From the NCBI RefSeq assembly GCF_009176975.1, contig NZ_WEZG01000018.1:1-56459 (forward strand): a stretch of 56,459 nt of DNA. The letters are read 5' to 3'. A model generated the notes under the pieces. It was not told the DNA's origin and did no database searches. It was given only the letters and a program-made list of their open reading frames with translations. The translations under genes were made by a program, and so were the position numbers. Positions 45,001 to 52,157 of this stretch are shown here, piece by piece. Source of the DNA: Aureimonas psammosilenae (GTDB lineage: Bacteria; Pseudomonadota; Alphaproteobacteria; Rhizobiales; Rhizobiaceae). Positions within the stretch are counted from its first letter, which is position 1; each line of letters begins with the position of its first letter.

Positions 45001-45392
45001 TGGTCGGGCAGAATGCCGTATTTGATCGGCCCGAACAGCGCCGAGCCGGTGCCGAAGCCGGCCAGCGCCACCATCATCACCGGGATCGAGCCGAACAGGA
45101 GGCCGAGGCCCCCGAGCGCGGCCACCGCGATCTCGGCGAGTTTCAAGCGGCGCGCGACGAGCGCCTTATCGTAGCGGTCCGCCAACTCGCCGCCGAGCCC
45201 CGACAGGAGAAGAAAGGGCAGAATGAACACCGCTCCGGACAAAGCGACCAGCGAAGCCGCGCCGTCCACTGAGACGCGCATGAGGATCAGGAAGACCAGC
45301 GCGTTCTTTAGAAGGTTGTCGTTGAAGGCGGTGAGGAACTGCGTCAAGAACAGCGGCGCGAAGCGCGGCGACAGCATCAGACGGGAGCTCAT
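42045..45392 (-). CDS. Fused LplT-Aas: lysophospholipid flippase, acyltransferase and acyl-ACP synthetase
   Basis: This 1115-residue protein joins three units. Residues 1-400 are an LplT-type MFS transporter (LTAFNDNLLKNALVFLI, then FGPIKYGILPDHL). Residues 410-600 are a PlsC acyltransferase with NHVSFLDA (HX4D) and FPEGRIT. Residues 650-1110 are an AMP-forming acyl-ACP synthetase with ILFTSGSEGTPKGVVLSHRN and a later GWHDTGDIVSVD, GRAKRFAKIGG. Together it can flip lysophosphatidylethanolamine inward and re-acylate it. E. coli uses two separate proteins. It is last in the pspA-yiaA operon. Confidence 0.9.
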   Translation of the reverse strand: MSSRLMLSPRFAPLFLTQFLTAFNDNLLKNALVFLILMRVSVDGAASLVALSGAVFILPFLLLSGLGGELADRYDKALVARRLKLAEIAVAALGGLGLLFGSIPVMMVALAGFGTGSALFGPIKYGILPDHLPVADLPAANAWVEGATFAAILGGTLLAGLLAGAPPIVPGLAMLALALAGWLAARRIPAAGPAARELRVDPNVFASTIRLVSALRGEKRIFRAGLMVSWFWLMGAVILSLLPVIVTGTLGGGRTMVSGVLALFAVAVAVGSAVAAWLCRGRIVLLPAPVGTLAMAIFAFDLAFALSGTPNTARALFDLGGLALSSAFLVVPTFAAVQSWAPAQTRARTIAGVNALSAGFMAAGGIALAIVQAAGISLTAILLALAALNVAAALLMFAKLPTNPLRDLVSIVFRVFHRMDVEGLENLDKAGPNPILALNHVSFLDAALALAISDRDPVFAIDHTIATRPWVKPFLRFVRVLPLDPSRPISTRSLIKASEAGNPVAIFPEGRITVTGSLMKVYDGAGMVAARTGALVVPIRIDGLERSPFSRLGDRQVRRSLFPKVRVTVLEPVAIHAAEGGTARERRGQAGAALYGVMSDLVFRTERTDTTLFEAIVANAKLDGLGRLAAEDPVTSAMSFNKLLAGARVLAGKFAARFSGEAHLGLMLPNANATVATFLGLVSAGKVPAMINFTAGAANIRAACLAADARTVLSSRAFVAKAKLQPLVDELSRDLAFVWLEDIRESVGTLDKVKGFLSRTRPLVARRADDPAAILFTSGSEGTPKGVVLSHRNILVNIAQIAARVDFNGRDKVFNVLPMFHSFGLSAATLLPLVSGVPVYLYPSPLHYRVVPELVYSSNATILFGTDTFLAGYARTAHGYDFRSLRYVFAGAEPVKATTRKVWQERFGLRLFEGYGVTETAPVLALNTAMFNRPGTVGRLLPGIAHRLEKVEGVEKGGRLHVRGGNVMLGYLKGDRPGVVQPPEGGWHDTGDIVSVDAEGFVTIEGRAKRFAKIGGEMISLAAVEALAAALWPNAASAVVVSPDKRKGERLVLLTEERNASRATFLRFARARGANELMVPAEIATVASLPLLGTGKLDYAALPALVATLPDHADA

Positions 45393-45476
45393 GGCGAAAA
45401 TCTTTCCGGTTCGAACGGGGACGGGAAGCCGCCGGGCTTCAGGGCTCGCGAGCCGGCCCGGCGGCGGGATGAGAGA

Positions 45477-45770
45477 TCAGTCGGCGCGGCGGTCGGCGCC
45501 CATCAGGAGCTTTTCGGTGCGCGCTTCTTCCAGGCGGTTGTGGAAGCGCGAGGCTTCCTGCGCGTCGCGCAAGGTCTTCGTCAGGGTGACGGAGGTGTGG
45601 ACGAGCATCACGGCGGCCATCGCATAGAAGCCCTTGGCCGCGAAGCTCGCTTCCAGGGACCAGATGCCGATCGCCATCATTCCGGCCGCGACGAGGAAAC
45701 TGGCGATGGTGAAGCCCTTCCAGGCATCGGTATGCTTCGGGGCGGGTGCGTAGGATTCGTTCATGGTCAT
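45477..45770 (-). CDS. yiaA: YiaA/YiaB-family inner membrane protein
   Basis: The product has 97 residues, or 95 from the second Met. WKGFTIASFLVAAGMMAIGIW, then AAKGFYAMAAVMLVHTSVTLTKTLRD matches the two-helix YiaAB domain. Its role is unknown. It lies between the pspA-like and lplT-aas genes with gaps of 42 and 84 bp, suggesting a shared membrane-stress function. Confidence 0.85.
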   Translation of the reverse strand: MTMNESYAPAPKHTDAWKGFTIASFLVAAGMMAIGIWSLEASFAAKGFYAMAAVMLVHTSVTLTKTLRDAQEASRFHNRLEEARTEKLLMGADRRAD

Positions 45771-45812
45771 TCTTCCAATGGCTCTTGAGGGAATGTGAAG
45801 AGGAATGTCGGA

Positions 45813-46496
45813 TCAGGTTCGGGAGGACTGGCGGCGCGCCTGGAGCCTTTGGAGAACGGCCTCGGCACCATGGGGAACCGGAGCGCCGCAGCCGGCTTCG
45901 GCGAGGCGGCCGATCAGCGCGTCCGGATCGGCGGCGCGGTCCATCTCGTCCAGCGCCCGCGCCATGGCATCCGCTTCGCCTTGCCGCTCGCGAAGGCGCT
46001 TCAGCGTCGCTTCCGCGTCTCGAAGACTGGACTCGCCCGGTTCGGCACCGCGCAGACGCTGAACCCGGTCGGCGGTTTCGGCGAGGCGCTGGCCGCGCGT
46101 CAGATCGCGAAGCCGCGTTTCGGCATCCGCTACCAAGGCGCGCAGCCGCTCGATCTCGGCCGCGAAGCTTTCGGCCGCCCGGCGCGAGCTGCCGAGATCG
46201 GCTTCCAACCGCGCGATCGTCTCGGCGGCTTCCCGCGCGAGCCCGTTTCTGTCGGTGTCGAGCGCGGCGACGGTCCGCTCTTCCAGGTCGGCGATGCGAA
46301 GCGCCAGAGCCTCGCCCCGCCGTGTTTCCTCCCGTTCGCGCGCCATGCCGAGGGCGAGGCCGAGCCGGGCCCTTTCCAACGTCGCCGCGCCGTCGCGGAT
46401 CTGCTGACGCAGGACGATGAGCGCGTTGGCGTCGATCACGGCCTCCGCCGCTTCATGGTTTCGCCCGCGTGCCAGGGCCACAAACTGTTTCCACAT
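45813..46496 (-). CDS. PspA/IM30-family membrane-protecting protein
   Basis: From the ATG at 46496 the protein has 227 residues. MWKQFVALARGRNHEAAEAV, then IDANALIVLRQQIRDGAATL gives the N-terminal amphipathic and first helix of PspA/IM30. The remainder is coiled coil rich in Ala, Arg and Glu (residues 60-190). PspA proteins polymerise on damaged inner membranes. The gene heads the operon and faces tetR across a region holding three palindromes. Confidence 0.82.
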   Translation of the reverse strand: MWKQFVALARGRNHEAAEAVIDANALIVLRQQIRDGAATLERARLGLALGMAREREETRRGEALALRIADLEERTVAALDTDRNGLAREAAETIARLEADLGSSRRAAESFAAEIERLRALVADAETRLRDLTRGQRLAETADRVQRLRGAEPGESSLRDAEATLKRLRERQGEADAMARALDEMDRAADPDALIGRLAEAGCGAPVPHGAEAVLQRLQARRQSSRT

Positions 46497-46512
46497 GCGA
46501 CGATCCTCGGTA

Positions 46513-46581
46513 TGAACATTGTTCATAGGCAATGGACCACAGTCTTGAACATCGTTCAAGCTCTAATTTGAACAATGTTCA
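46513..46581. promoter_or_regulatory. Triple operator between pspA and tetR
   Basis: Three copies of the palindrome TGAACA-N-TGTTCA type are present: TGAACATTGTTCA at 46513-46525, TGAACATCGTTCA at 46546-46558 (with one extra base pair on each side), and TGAACAATGTTCA at 46569-46581. Centres are 33 and 23 bp apart. They lie 17-85 bp from the pspA start and 18-86 bp from the tetR start. This is a strong candidate operator set for the divergent TetR protein. Confidence 0.85.
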
Positions 46582-46598
46582 TTTCTTGAGGAGCGACC

Positions 46599-47228
46599 AT
46601 GACTGACAAGCAGGCGGAACGGCGCGAAACGCTGCGCGGGCGCATTCTGGAAGCGGCCGAAGCCCGTATCGTGGCGGGGGGCATCGCCAACCTTCGCGCG
46701 CGCGAGATCATGGCGGATGCGGGGGCGGCGCTGGGCGGCCTTTACAACGTCTTCGCCGATCTCGACGACGTCGTTCTCCACGTCAATTCGCGCACGCTCG
46801 CCCGCCTCGGCGAAACGCTGGCGGCGGCGTCTGGAGGCGCGGCCGACCCCGGCGCGGCGCTACGTGCGCTAGCGCTCGCCTATCTCGGCTTCGCCGAAGG
46901 CAACCGCGCGCTCTGGTCTGCGCTTTTCGATTATCGCTATGGTGCGAACCGCGGAATCCCCGACTGGCATCTGGCCGAGCAGGCCGTTCTTCTCGTCCAC
47001 ATCGTCGAGCCGCTGCGCCGCCTTCGCCCCGACTGGAGTGAGGACTTTCTGCAACTTCGCGCCCGCACTCTCTTCGGCGCCATCCACGGCATCGTCGCGA
47101 TTTCCTTGGAAGAGCGCTTCGTCGGCCTGTCAGGCAAGGATCTCGCGACGGAAACGGCAGACTTCGTCGATGTCATCGTCGCCGGAACGCGCGGCGACGC
47201 AGAAGGGCAAAGGGGATGTCTCGCATAA
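46599..47228 (+). CDS. TetR-family regulator (WHG-domain-like)
   Basis: This 209-residue regulator starts at MTDKQAERRETLRGRILEAA with GAGGAG upstream. The helix-turn-helix is GIANLRAREIMADAGAALGG then LYNVFADLDDVVLHV. The C-terminal half has YLGFAEGNRALWSALFDYRY and DFLQLRARTLFGAIHGIVAI, like the TetR WHG effector domain, often tied to fatty acid or membrane lipid control. It probably represses itself and the pspA-yiaA-lplT-aas operon at the three palindromes. Confidence 0.88.
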   Translation: MTDKQAERRETLRGRILEAAEARIVAGGIANLRAREIMADAGAALGGLYNVFADLDDVVLHVNSRTLARLGETLAAASGGAADPGAALRALALAYLGFAEGNRALWSALFDYRYGANRGIPDWHLAEQAVLLVHIVEPLRRLRPDWSEDFLQLRARTLFGAIHGIVAISLEERFVGLSGKDLATETADFVDVIVAGTRGDAEGQRGCLA

Positions 47229-47386
47229 TTCGGGACCAGCGCATGAATGCCACGCTCACGAGTGAGGTCCAGGGGGACAATAAGCGTCAACGCGAAGAAC
47301 CCGCCGAAGGCCGTTCGCTACACGGCGCAAGCATTGGTCGAGCGAAACAATTTCGCTGCCCCATGCTACCAAACGACCGACATTAG

Positions 47387-47417
47387 GATTACCAGATAAT
47401 TATGATTACCAGATAAT
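47387..47417. repeat. Tandem GATTACCAGATAAT sites downstream of the initiator gene
   Basis: GATTACCAGATAAT occurs at 47387-47400 and again at 47404-47417. Inverted, it reads ATTATCTGGTAATC, the same pattern as sites upstream of parA. It lies 15 bp past the initiator stop. Confidence 0.7.
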
Positions 47418-47431
47418 CATATTTCTATCGC

Positions 47432-48502
47432 TCAAAGTTCCAGCCGGAGTTGGCCTTCAGCGCGTTCAGTCACGACCTTGGCTTCGATCACGGCGGGCTG
47501 GCATTCCTGCCGGGCTTTCTGCAGCGCGACTTCCCCTTCCGACATCTGGGAGCGGACATAGTGGTAGCGGCGGGATTTGTGGCGTCCGACGCCGCGCAGC
47601 TCGACATCGTAGCTGATGATCCCTTCCGCCTGGATCATGTCCTCGAAGGCCTGCTTGCAATCCTTCCGGAATTGGCCACGCGTCACTTTCGTCGCCGTCT
47701 CGTCCCATAGTTTACGACCGGCGAGCGCCGCCAGCACCTCCTCATCGACCCAGTTATGGTTGTTCATCGAGTCGATATACGGCCAAAAAGTTTTGGCGTG
47801 GTCAGACTTGAGGCGGAACTGGACATCGGCGTTCAGGCTGACAAGCTTCGCCGCCTCGATCATCAGTGCCGACCAGTCGCCATAGCGAATGACGAGCTCG
47901 CTATCGAGCAAGAGGCCATCCCATTCGACCGACTCGATCAGCGAGCCCATGCCCCCTCGCCCATTGGCGCCCAGAGCCCCCAGATTGCCGCTCTCCAAGG
48001 CTTTGAGCACTTCGGAATGATCGCCCTCGAAGATCGTGAAGACGACCTTCTGGATGTCCTTGAACGTCTCGATCAGGGTGCCGAGATTGTTGACGTGCTG
48101 CGTGCGCTGCATCGCCTGAAGCAGGCCGCGCCACGTGGTGCGGGTCGTATAAACTTTCTCGAACGGCAAGCCGCCCCTCGCCCCTGCCGGACGCGGCCGC
48201 CGCTCGACGGTATGCGGCAATCGGAAAACGGCATAGATCGCGTCGCGGTGCTGGGTGCCGAGCTCGCGGCCGGATACCCGGATGATCGAATGACCGGGCA
48301 CCACGTAGAGCCGCTCGAACTTGCTGTCGGTGTTCAGGCTGGTGCGTTTCGGTGCGAAAGCCGAGGTGCGGGCAAGCCGGGCCGGAATTTTCGCAGGCTG
48401 ACGGCGTCCGCGCTGGTTCTCGAAGCGCTTCTTGAAGCGCTCGAGCCGCTTGCGCTCGACTTCCGTCAAAGGACGCTGATCTTTCGTTCCGCTCAAAGCC
48501 AA
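47432..48502 (-). CDS. Plasmid replication initiator (iteron-binding)
   Basis: This 356-residue protein starts with an ATG at 48502. It is basic at the N-terminus (RKRLERFKKRFENQRGRRQP) and contains FERLYVVPGHSIIRVSGREL, GTQHRDAIYAVFRLPH, then TWRGLLQAMQRTQHVNNLGT, IRYGDWSALMIEAAKLVSL, and a C-terminal winged-helix-like part with KLWDETATKVTRGQFRKDCK. The pattern is like TrfA/Rep-type initiators of broad-host-range plasmids. Eight iterons directly upstream support the call. The exact Rep family was not identified. It would open the origin and recruit DnaB. Confidence 0.78.
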   Translation of the reverse strand: MALSGTKDQRPLTEVERKRLERFKKRFENQRGRRQPAKIPARLARTSAFAPKRTSLNTDSKFERLYVVPGHSIIRVSGRELGTQHRDAIYAVFRLPHTVERRPRPAGARGGLPFEKVYTTRTTWRGLLQAMQRTQHVNNLGTLIETFKDIQKVVFTIFEGDHSEVLKALESGNLGALGANGRGGMGSLIESVEWDGLLLDSELVIRYGDWSALMIEAAKLVSLNADVQFRLKSDHAKTFWPYIDSMNNHNWVDEEVLAALAGRKLWDETATKVTRGQFRKDCKQAFEDMIQAEGIISYDVELRGVGRHKSRRYHYVRSQMSEGEVALQKARQECQPAVIEAKVVTERAEGQLRLEL

Positions 48503-48528
48503 CCCATTGTTATAGCTGGAGGACGGTT

Positions 48529-48834
48529 GGAAAGCCGGCCTACCTTACGCATGCTTCAGCACCTGATATGAGGGGGCTAGCCTCCTGAGAATCCGCACCA
48601 AACCCGCAGGAAACCGCCTTTCCGGAATGGTAGCCTACCTTCGGGAATCGCAGCCTACCCAACACCCGAACTTCGCGCCACAAAAATCGGAATGGTAGCC
48701 TACCTTCGCTGAAAAGCGGGGGAAACGGGCGGGGAAACGGCGCTCGCGCATAGCTGGAAAGCCGGCCTACCTTAGTGGAGAAGCGGCCTACCTTTTGGGA
48801 AAACCGGCCTACCTTTTGGGAATCGCAGCCTACC
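48529..48834. repeat. Eight iterons, probable oriV
   Basis: Eight direct repeats of about 18 bp with consensus GGAANNNNNGCCTACCTT start at 48529, 48624, 48644, 48689, 48756, 48777, 48798 and 48819. They fall into sub-types: GGAAAGCCGGCCTACCTT (48529, 48756), GGAATGGTAGCCTACCTT (48624, 48689), GGAATCGCAGCCTACC (48644, 48819) and two related ones at 48777 and 48798. The last four are spaced 21 bp apart, two helical turns. They are the probable binding sites of the initiator encoded just downstream. Confidence 0.9.
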
Positions 48835-48879
48835 GAAGCGTGATTTTCTTTTGGTCCGTCAGACGGTTACGACCCTCTA

Positions 48880-48915
48880 GAGACTTAAGAGACTCTTTAG
48901 AGACTCTTTAGAGAC
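48880..48915. repeat. GAGAC tandem repeats beside the iterons
   Basis: GAGAC begins at 48880, 48889, 48900 and 48911; the last units are exact 11-mers GAGACTCTTTA. They follow TGATTTTCTTTT at 48841, an AT-rich stretch. They may be a second origin element, such as sites for a host factor or for melting. Confidence 0.7.
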
Positions 48916-49162
48916 CCTGGCTGGGGAAAAGAGGAGGGTCAGCCGACATTCCCGATATGGGGTAGGAACGGCAGAAGCGTCAGAGATCAACTCTCCCTTA
49001 TCGTTTCGGCCGAACTCATACATGGCCACCTCCGACCGCGCTGATGCGCTGCAATATGGCTTCGGAATGAATAGGTTTGAGATGTTTATGCCCTCTTGGA
49101 CCAACGAAACCGACAAGTAGGCCGCCATTCCCATCGAAACGCGCGAGCAACGCTGGATTTTC
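48916..49162. other. Spacer between origin and partition sites
   Basis: A minus-strand reading frame of 85 residues covers most of this stretch, but it lacks a ribosome site or family pattern. No other feature was recognised. Confidence 0.35.
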
Positions 49163-49416
49163 CGGTAATCTCATTCACCGGGTTAATCAGGCTAGCGACA
49201 AAGGACCGATTTATCCGGTGCGATAAATTATCTGGTATGATCGGTTACAGGGTAAGAGCGAGAACCTGTCAGATAATCGAGATTACCGGATTATCGAAGA
49301 TATCAGGTTATTAATATTACCTGATAATGTGTTTATCCGGGAAACATGGCACTCAGTAGGGACTGGTGCAGAGGAGATAATTCCGTTAACCGGGTATTTA
49401 GTATTATCCGGTAATT
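49163..49416. repeat. Cluster of TTATCNGGTAAT-like sites, probable parS or operator
   Basis: AT-rich, unlike its neighbours. Sites include CCGGTAATC at 49162-49170, ATTTATCCGG near 49209, ATTATCTGGTAT near 49227-49238, CAGATAATCGAGATTACCGG and TTATCG (49270-49296), a 24-bp near-perfect palindrome beginning ATCAGGTTATT and ending TACCTGAT (49302-49325), and ATTATCCGGTAAT (49403-49415), which overlaps the parA leader. Such clusters upstream of parA with a ribbon-helix-helix partner act as both centromere and operator. Confidence 0.75.
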
Positions 49417-49423
49417 GAAAATC

Positions 49424-50086
49424 ATGCCTGTGATCGTGATCGCGTCCTCCAAGGGAGGCGCCGGAAAATCCACCACCGCCGTTCTGCTCGGCACCGAACT
49501 CGCTCATGCCGGCGCGACGGTGACGATGCTCGACTGCGACCCCAACCATTCGCTCAGCCTTTGGGCATCCAAGAACAAGCTCCCAAAAAACATCGAGACC
49601 GTTTCCGACGTGACCGAGTCGAGCGTGGTGAAGATCATCAAGCAGCATGACGATGATGGCCGGATCGTCATTGTCGATCTTGAGGGTGTTGCATCCCGCA
49701 TGGTCTCGCGGGCCATCTCGCAAGCCGATTTGGTGCTGATCCCGATGCGCGCCACAATCCTCGATGCCACGATCGGGGCGCGATCCCTCGCGTTGATCGC
49801 TGAGGAAGAAGAGTCGCTTGGCCGTGAGATCGCGCACGCGGTCGTTTTCACGATGACTCGCGCGATCCGATCCAAGCAGCAGAACGGTATTGAGACGTCG
49901 CTGCGCGAGCAGGGTATCCGGATAGTGGAGCCACCCTTGATGGAGCGCGCTGCCTTCTCGGCGCTCTTCGAGTTCGGCGGTGATCTCCGCTCGATCCCGT
50001 CGCAAGGCAACATGGAGGGGGCTGTCGAGAATGCGTCCAGCTTTGCCCGAGCAGTCTACCAACAGTTGGCGGAGACGATGAAATGA
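49424..50086 (+). CDS. parA: ParA-family partition ATPase
   Basis: The product has 220 residues from the ATG at 49424 (a TTG at 49415 is possible). It carries the deviant Walker A ASSKGGAGKSTTAVLLG, then LDCDPNHSLSLWA, and IVIVDLEGVASRMV as the Walker B-like part. It lacks an N-terminal DNA-binding domain, so it is the short ParF/type Ib kind. It drives plasmid segregation. The neighbouring repeat cluster and the overlapping small gene complete the system. Confidence 0.92.
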   Translation: MPVIVIASSKGGAGKSTTAVLLGTELAHAGATVTMLDCDPNHSLSLWASKNKLPKNIETVSDVTESSVVKIIKQHDDDGRIVIVDLEGVASRMVSRAISQADLVLIPMRATILDATIGARSLALIAEEEESLGREIAHAVVFTMTRAIRSKQQNGIETSLREQGIRIVEPPLMERAAFSALFEFGGDLRSIPSQGNMEGAVENASSFARAVYQQLAETMK

Positions 50087-50370
50087 GCGATTTTTCGGTC
50101 GATCTTTCAACCCTAAAACGCCGCGAAAAGCCTTCGAGCGAGGCAGTCATCGCCAAGGCAGACGCCGCCGGCGAGAAGCGAGGCTTCGTTGACAGGAGCG
50201 TGAAGGCGAGGCGAGGGCGGCCCAAAAGCGAGCGCACCGGGCAGGTCCACGCCAAGGTGCTGCCGCATGTCGTCGACGAGATCGCTGCCGAAGCGACACG
50301 GCGTGGCGTGACGCAGGGCGTCATCGTCGAGGAAGGCTGGGCATTGTACCGGGCGCAGCAACTCAAGTAG
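50083..50370 (+). CDS. Small partition partner, ribbon-helix-helix type
   Basis: This 95-residue basic protein overlaps parA by ATGA. The N-terminal half is charged and probably flexible (RREKPSSEAVIAKADAAGEKRG, RRGRPKSERTGQ). The C-terminal part, VHAKVLPHVVDEIAAEATRR then GVTQGVIVEEGWALYRAQQL, has the strand-helix-helix pattern of ParG/RHH proteins. It probably binds the repeat cluster at 49163-49416 and bridges DNA to ParA. Confidence 0.8.
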   Translation: MSDFSVDLSTLKRREKPSSEAVIAKADAAGEKRGFVDRSVKARRGRPKSERTGQVHAKVLPHVVDEIAAEATRRGVTQGVIVEEGWALYRAQQLK

Positions 50371-50657
50371 GATGGGACACCTTTTCGGAGCCTGGAAACC
50401 GTCTTTCGGACGATCCGCAATTGTGCAGCGCGAGCTGGACCGATCTTATTCGATGCCTACAGGATATCCGACTGCCCAACCCGCTTGAGACGACTTCTTC
50501 TTCCACAGTCTGCTTCCTCACCGACAGTATAATACAGTTTCAGGACATTATGGAGATCGATGCTGCAACAGGCGAGCTGCCTTGCGGCATAGGACGCGGT
50601 TATGGAACGGCGGCGGCCGATAGCTCGTCGGGGCCTATCGGGACGCGCTCGCGCGGC

Positions 50658-50984
50658 TCAGGATGTAAGAAGCTGCCAAAGCGCTTTGGGCGATCCGGCA
50701 ACGACCGTCGCCACCGCGAGGGCGGTCAGCGCCACAACCTGAAGCACGATGATGGCCGCAAGCCGCGAGCGGAACGGCTCCTTGCGTGTCTTGTGGCGCA
50801 CCGTTCGCCCGGCGAGCACCGTGCCGACGCTGCCGCCTAGAAGGGCGAGCTGGAGAAGCGTCGCCTCCGGGATCCGGCGCAGGCAGTGCTCGGCCTTGCG
50901 CTTGTCGATCACCATTGCCGCAAAGGCGAGGACGTTGATCGCAACGACGTAGGCAAGAACCCCGATCACCACCTCGCTCGACAT
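50658..50984 (-). CDS. DUF1294 membrane protein
   Basis: This 108-residue protein starts at 50984 with GGAGGGAACC upstream, a strong ribosome site. LAYVVAINVLAFAAMVIDKR, then RRIPEATLLQLALLGGSVGT and VRHKTRKEPFR show the DUF1294 family with about three membrane helices. The role is unknown. It is a frequent small gene in alphaproteobacterial accessory DNA. Confidence 0.85.
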   Translation of the reverse strand: MSSEVVIGVLAYVVAINVLAFAAMVIDKRKAEHCLRRIPEATLLQLALLGGSVGTVLAGRTVRHKTRKEPFRSRLAAIIVLQVVALTALAVATVVAGSPKALWQLLTS

Positions 50985-51097
50985 CCGGTTCCCTCCTGCG
51001 ATCGGCGCTAAGATGGAGCAGGACCGTAAAGACGCGGCGAAGACTGCGAGGCGGGGAAGGGCGGATCGGTCGGCATCCAGAAGAAGTCTCGGAAGCT

Positions 51098-51580
51098 CTA
51101 TGCCTTTGCCCACCTAGGGTCGCACACCGAAGTTTCCGGTAGCGTTGAGTTGATAAATTCCTCGACTGTAAGGGACTGTATTGGCACGTCCGCTGATCGC
51201 AGCATGACGAGAATGGCCCGATCGGCATAGGCGATTGTCACGGCATCGACATTTGCCGGTTCGAGTGACTCCATATATTCGCGCACGGCTCGACGGGATG
51301 GAAGTGGGGTGTGATACCGCTCGTGGCGAGCTTGAAGCTCCGGCGGCATTTGTCCGCGCCGATATAAGTCGAGTATCTTTTCTTCAATCGTCCAAGTGAT
51401 GGTTCCGCCTGCTTGGTGGAACCAAGCCAGCGCCATGCTGCTGTCGGTCCCGATGGCCAACACGTCCGTCAGGATCAGTCCCCTGCCTCGCAGACGATCC
51501 AAGGACAGGGCTTCCGCCATAGCCGAAAGCGCCGCCGCGTCCGCAATGAGGATCGGGTTTCGTTCGACGTCATGGGGCAT
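51098..51580 (-). CDS. Hypothetical protein
   Basis: The product has 160 residues from the ATG at 51580 (162 from 51586). It is soluble and slightly acidic: NPILIADAAALSAMAEALSL, LILTDVLAIGTDSSMALAWF, then YHTPLPSRRAVREYMESLEP. DAVTIAYADRAILVMLRS looks like a structured core. It was not assigned to a family. It is probably real because the composition is protein-like and the start is unobstructed, but no ribosome site is strong. Confidence 0.55.
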   Translation of the reverse strand: MPHDVERNPILIADAAALSAMAEALSLDRLRGRGLILTDVLAIGTDSSMALAWFHQAGGTITWTIEEKILDLYRRGQMPPELQARHERYHTPLPSRRAVREYMESLEPANVDAVTIAYADRAILVMLRSADVPIQSLTVEEFINSTLPETSVCDPRWAKA

Positions 51581-51683
51581 CGTCACGCTCCATAGGGCTG
51601 ATTCACGGTTCGCTGTACGGTGTCGTTATCTACCAGCGCGTCGCTTCATGTATGTTTGGCGGAAAGCATCGGGGGTGTATCGC

Positions 51684-52067
51684 ATGGCACACGTAAAAAG
51701 GGCCATCTGAAGCCATTGCCGGAATGGTGGAAGCACTTGCGCCGCATCGTCAAACGCCAGTTTTGGAAGGCGCACCGCAAGGCCGAGCGCCGCAAATCGA
51801 CCGGCATCGGGGGGCACCAGAATGCGCGGGGAAGCATTCCGGTGGCACAAGATCGACCGCCATATGTGGCGGCGTCTGAAAGAAGACCGCAATCAGCACT
51901 ACGACGATCTCGACTGTCCGTGCTGGACGGACGGCAAGGCAATGGCGCGCTTCAAAGAGCAGCCCCAGGTTTGCAGCGTTCCTAATTGCTGCGGCAACCC
52001 GCGCCGACGCGGAGGTCTCAGCCAGGGCGAGCGCACCATTCAGGAGCGACGGGCAAGTTGGGAGTAG
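51684..52067 (+). pseudogene. Frameshifted small gene with C..CGNPR motif
   Basis: The first part (MAHVK, then GHLKPLPEWWKHLRRIVKRQ, FWKAHRKAERRK) and the last part (FRWHKIDRHMWRRLKEDRNQ, then CSVPNCCGNPRRRGGLSQGE and TIQERRASWE) resemble the start and end of a widespread family of small basic proteins with a CxxxxCGNPR ending of unknown role. They lie in different frames, with shifts near 51700 and 51820, so the gene looks broken. Sequencing error is the alternative. Confidence 0.5.
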
Positions 52068-52157
52068 AGGCGATGCCTATGCAGCAGAAATGATAGCGGC
52101 ATGATCGAGATACGAATGAACGCACAACGGCGTTCATTCGAACAGCACTTCTGCGGT

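Noticed and set aside
43404-45272. 622-residue plus-strand open frame
   Set aside because: It is antisense to the fused LplT-Aas gene. The strongly charged Arg/His/Glu composition is a shadow signature.
48529-48834. CRISPR array
   Set aside because: The direct repeats are short (about 18 bp), unevenly spaced, partly degenerate and lie beside a replication initiator. They are iterons.
48877-49134. 85-residue minus-strand frame between origin and parA
   Set aside because: It has no ribosome site and no family match, and its end lies in the GAGAC repeats. It was left as spacer.
47432-50370. RepABC-type replicon
   Set aside because: The initiator is not RepC-like, it is on the opposite strand to parA, and iterons rather than an intragenic origin are present.
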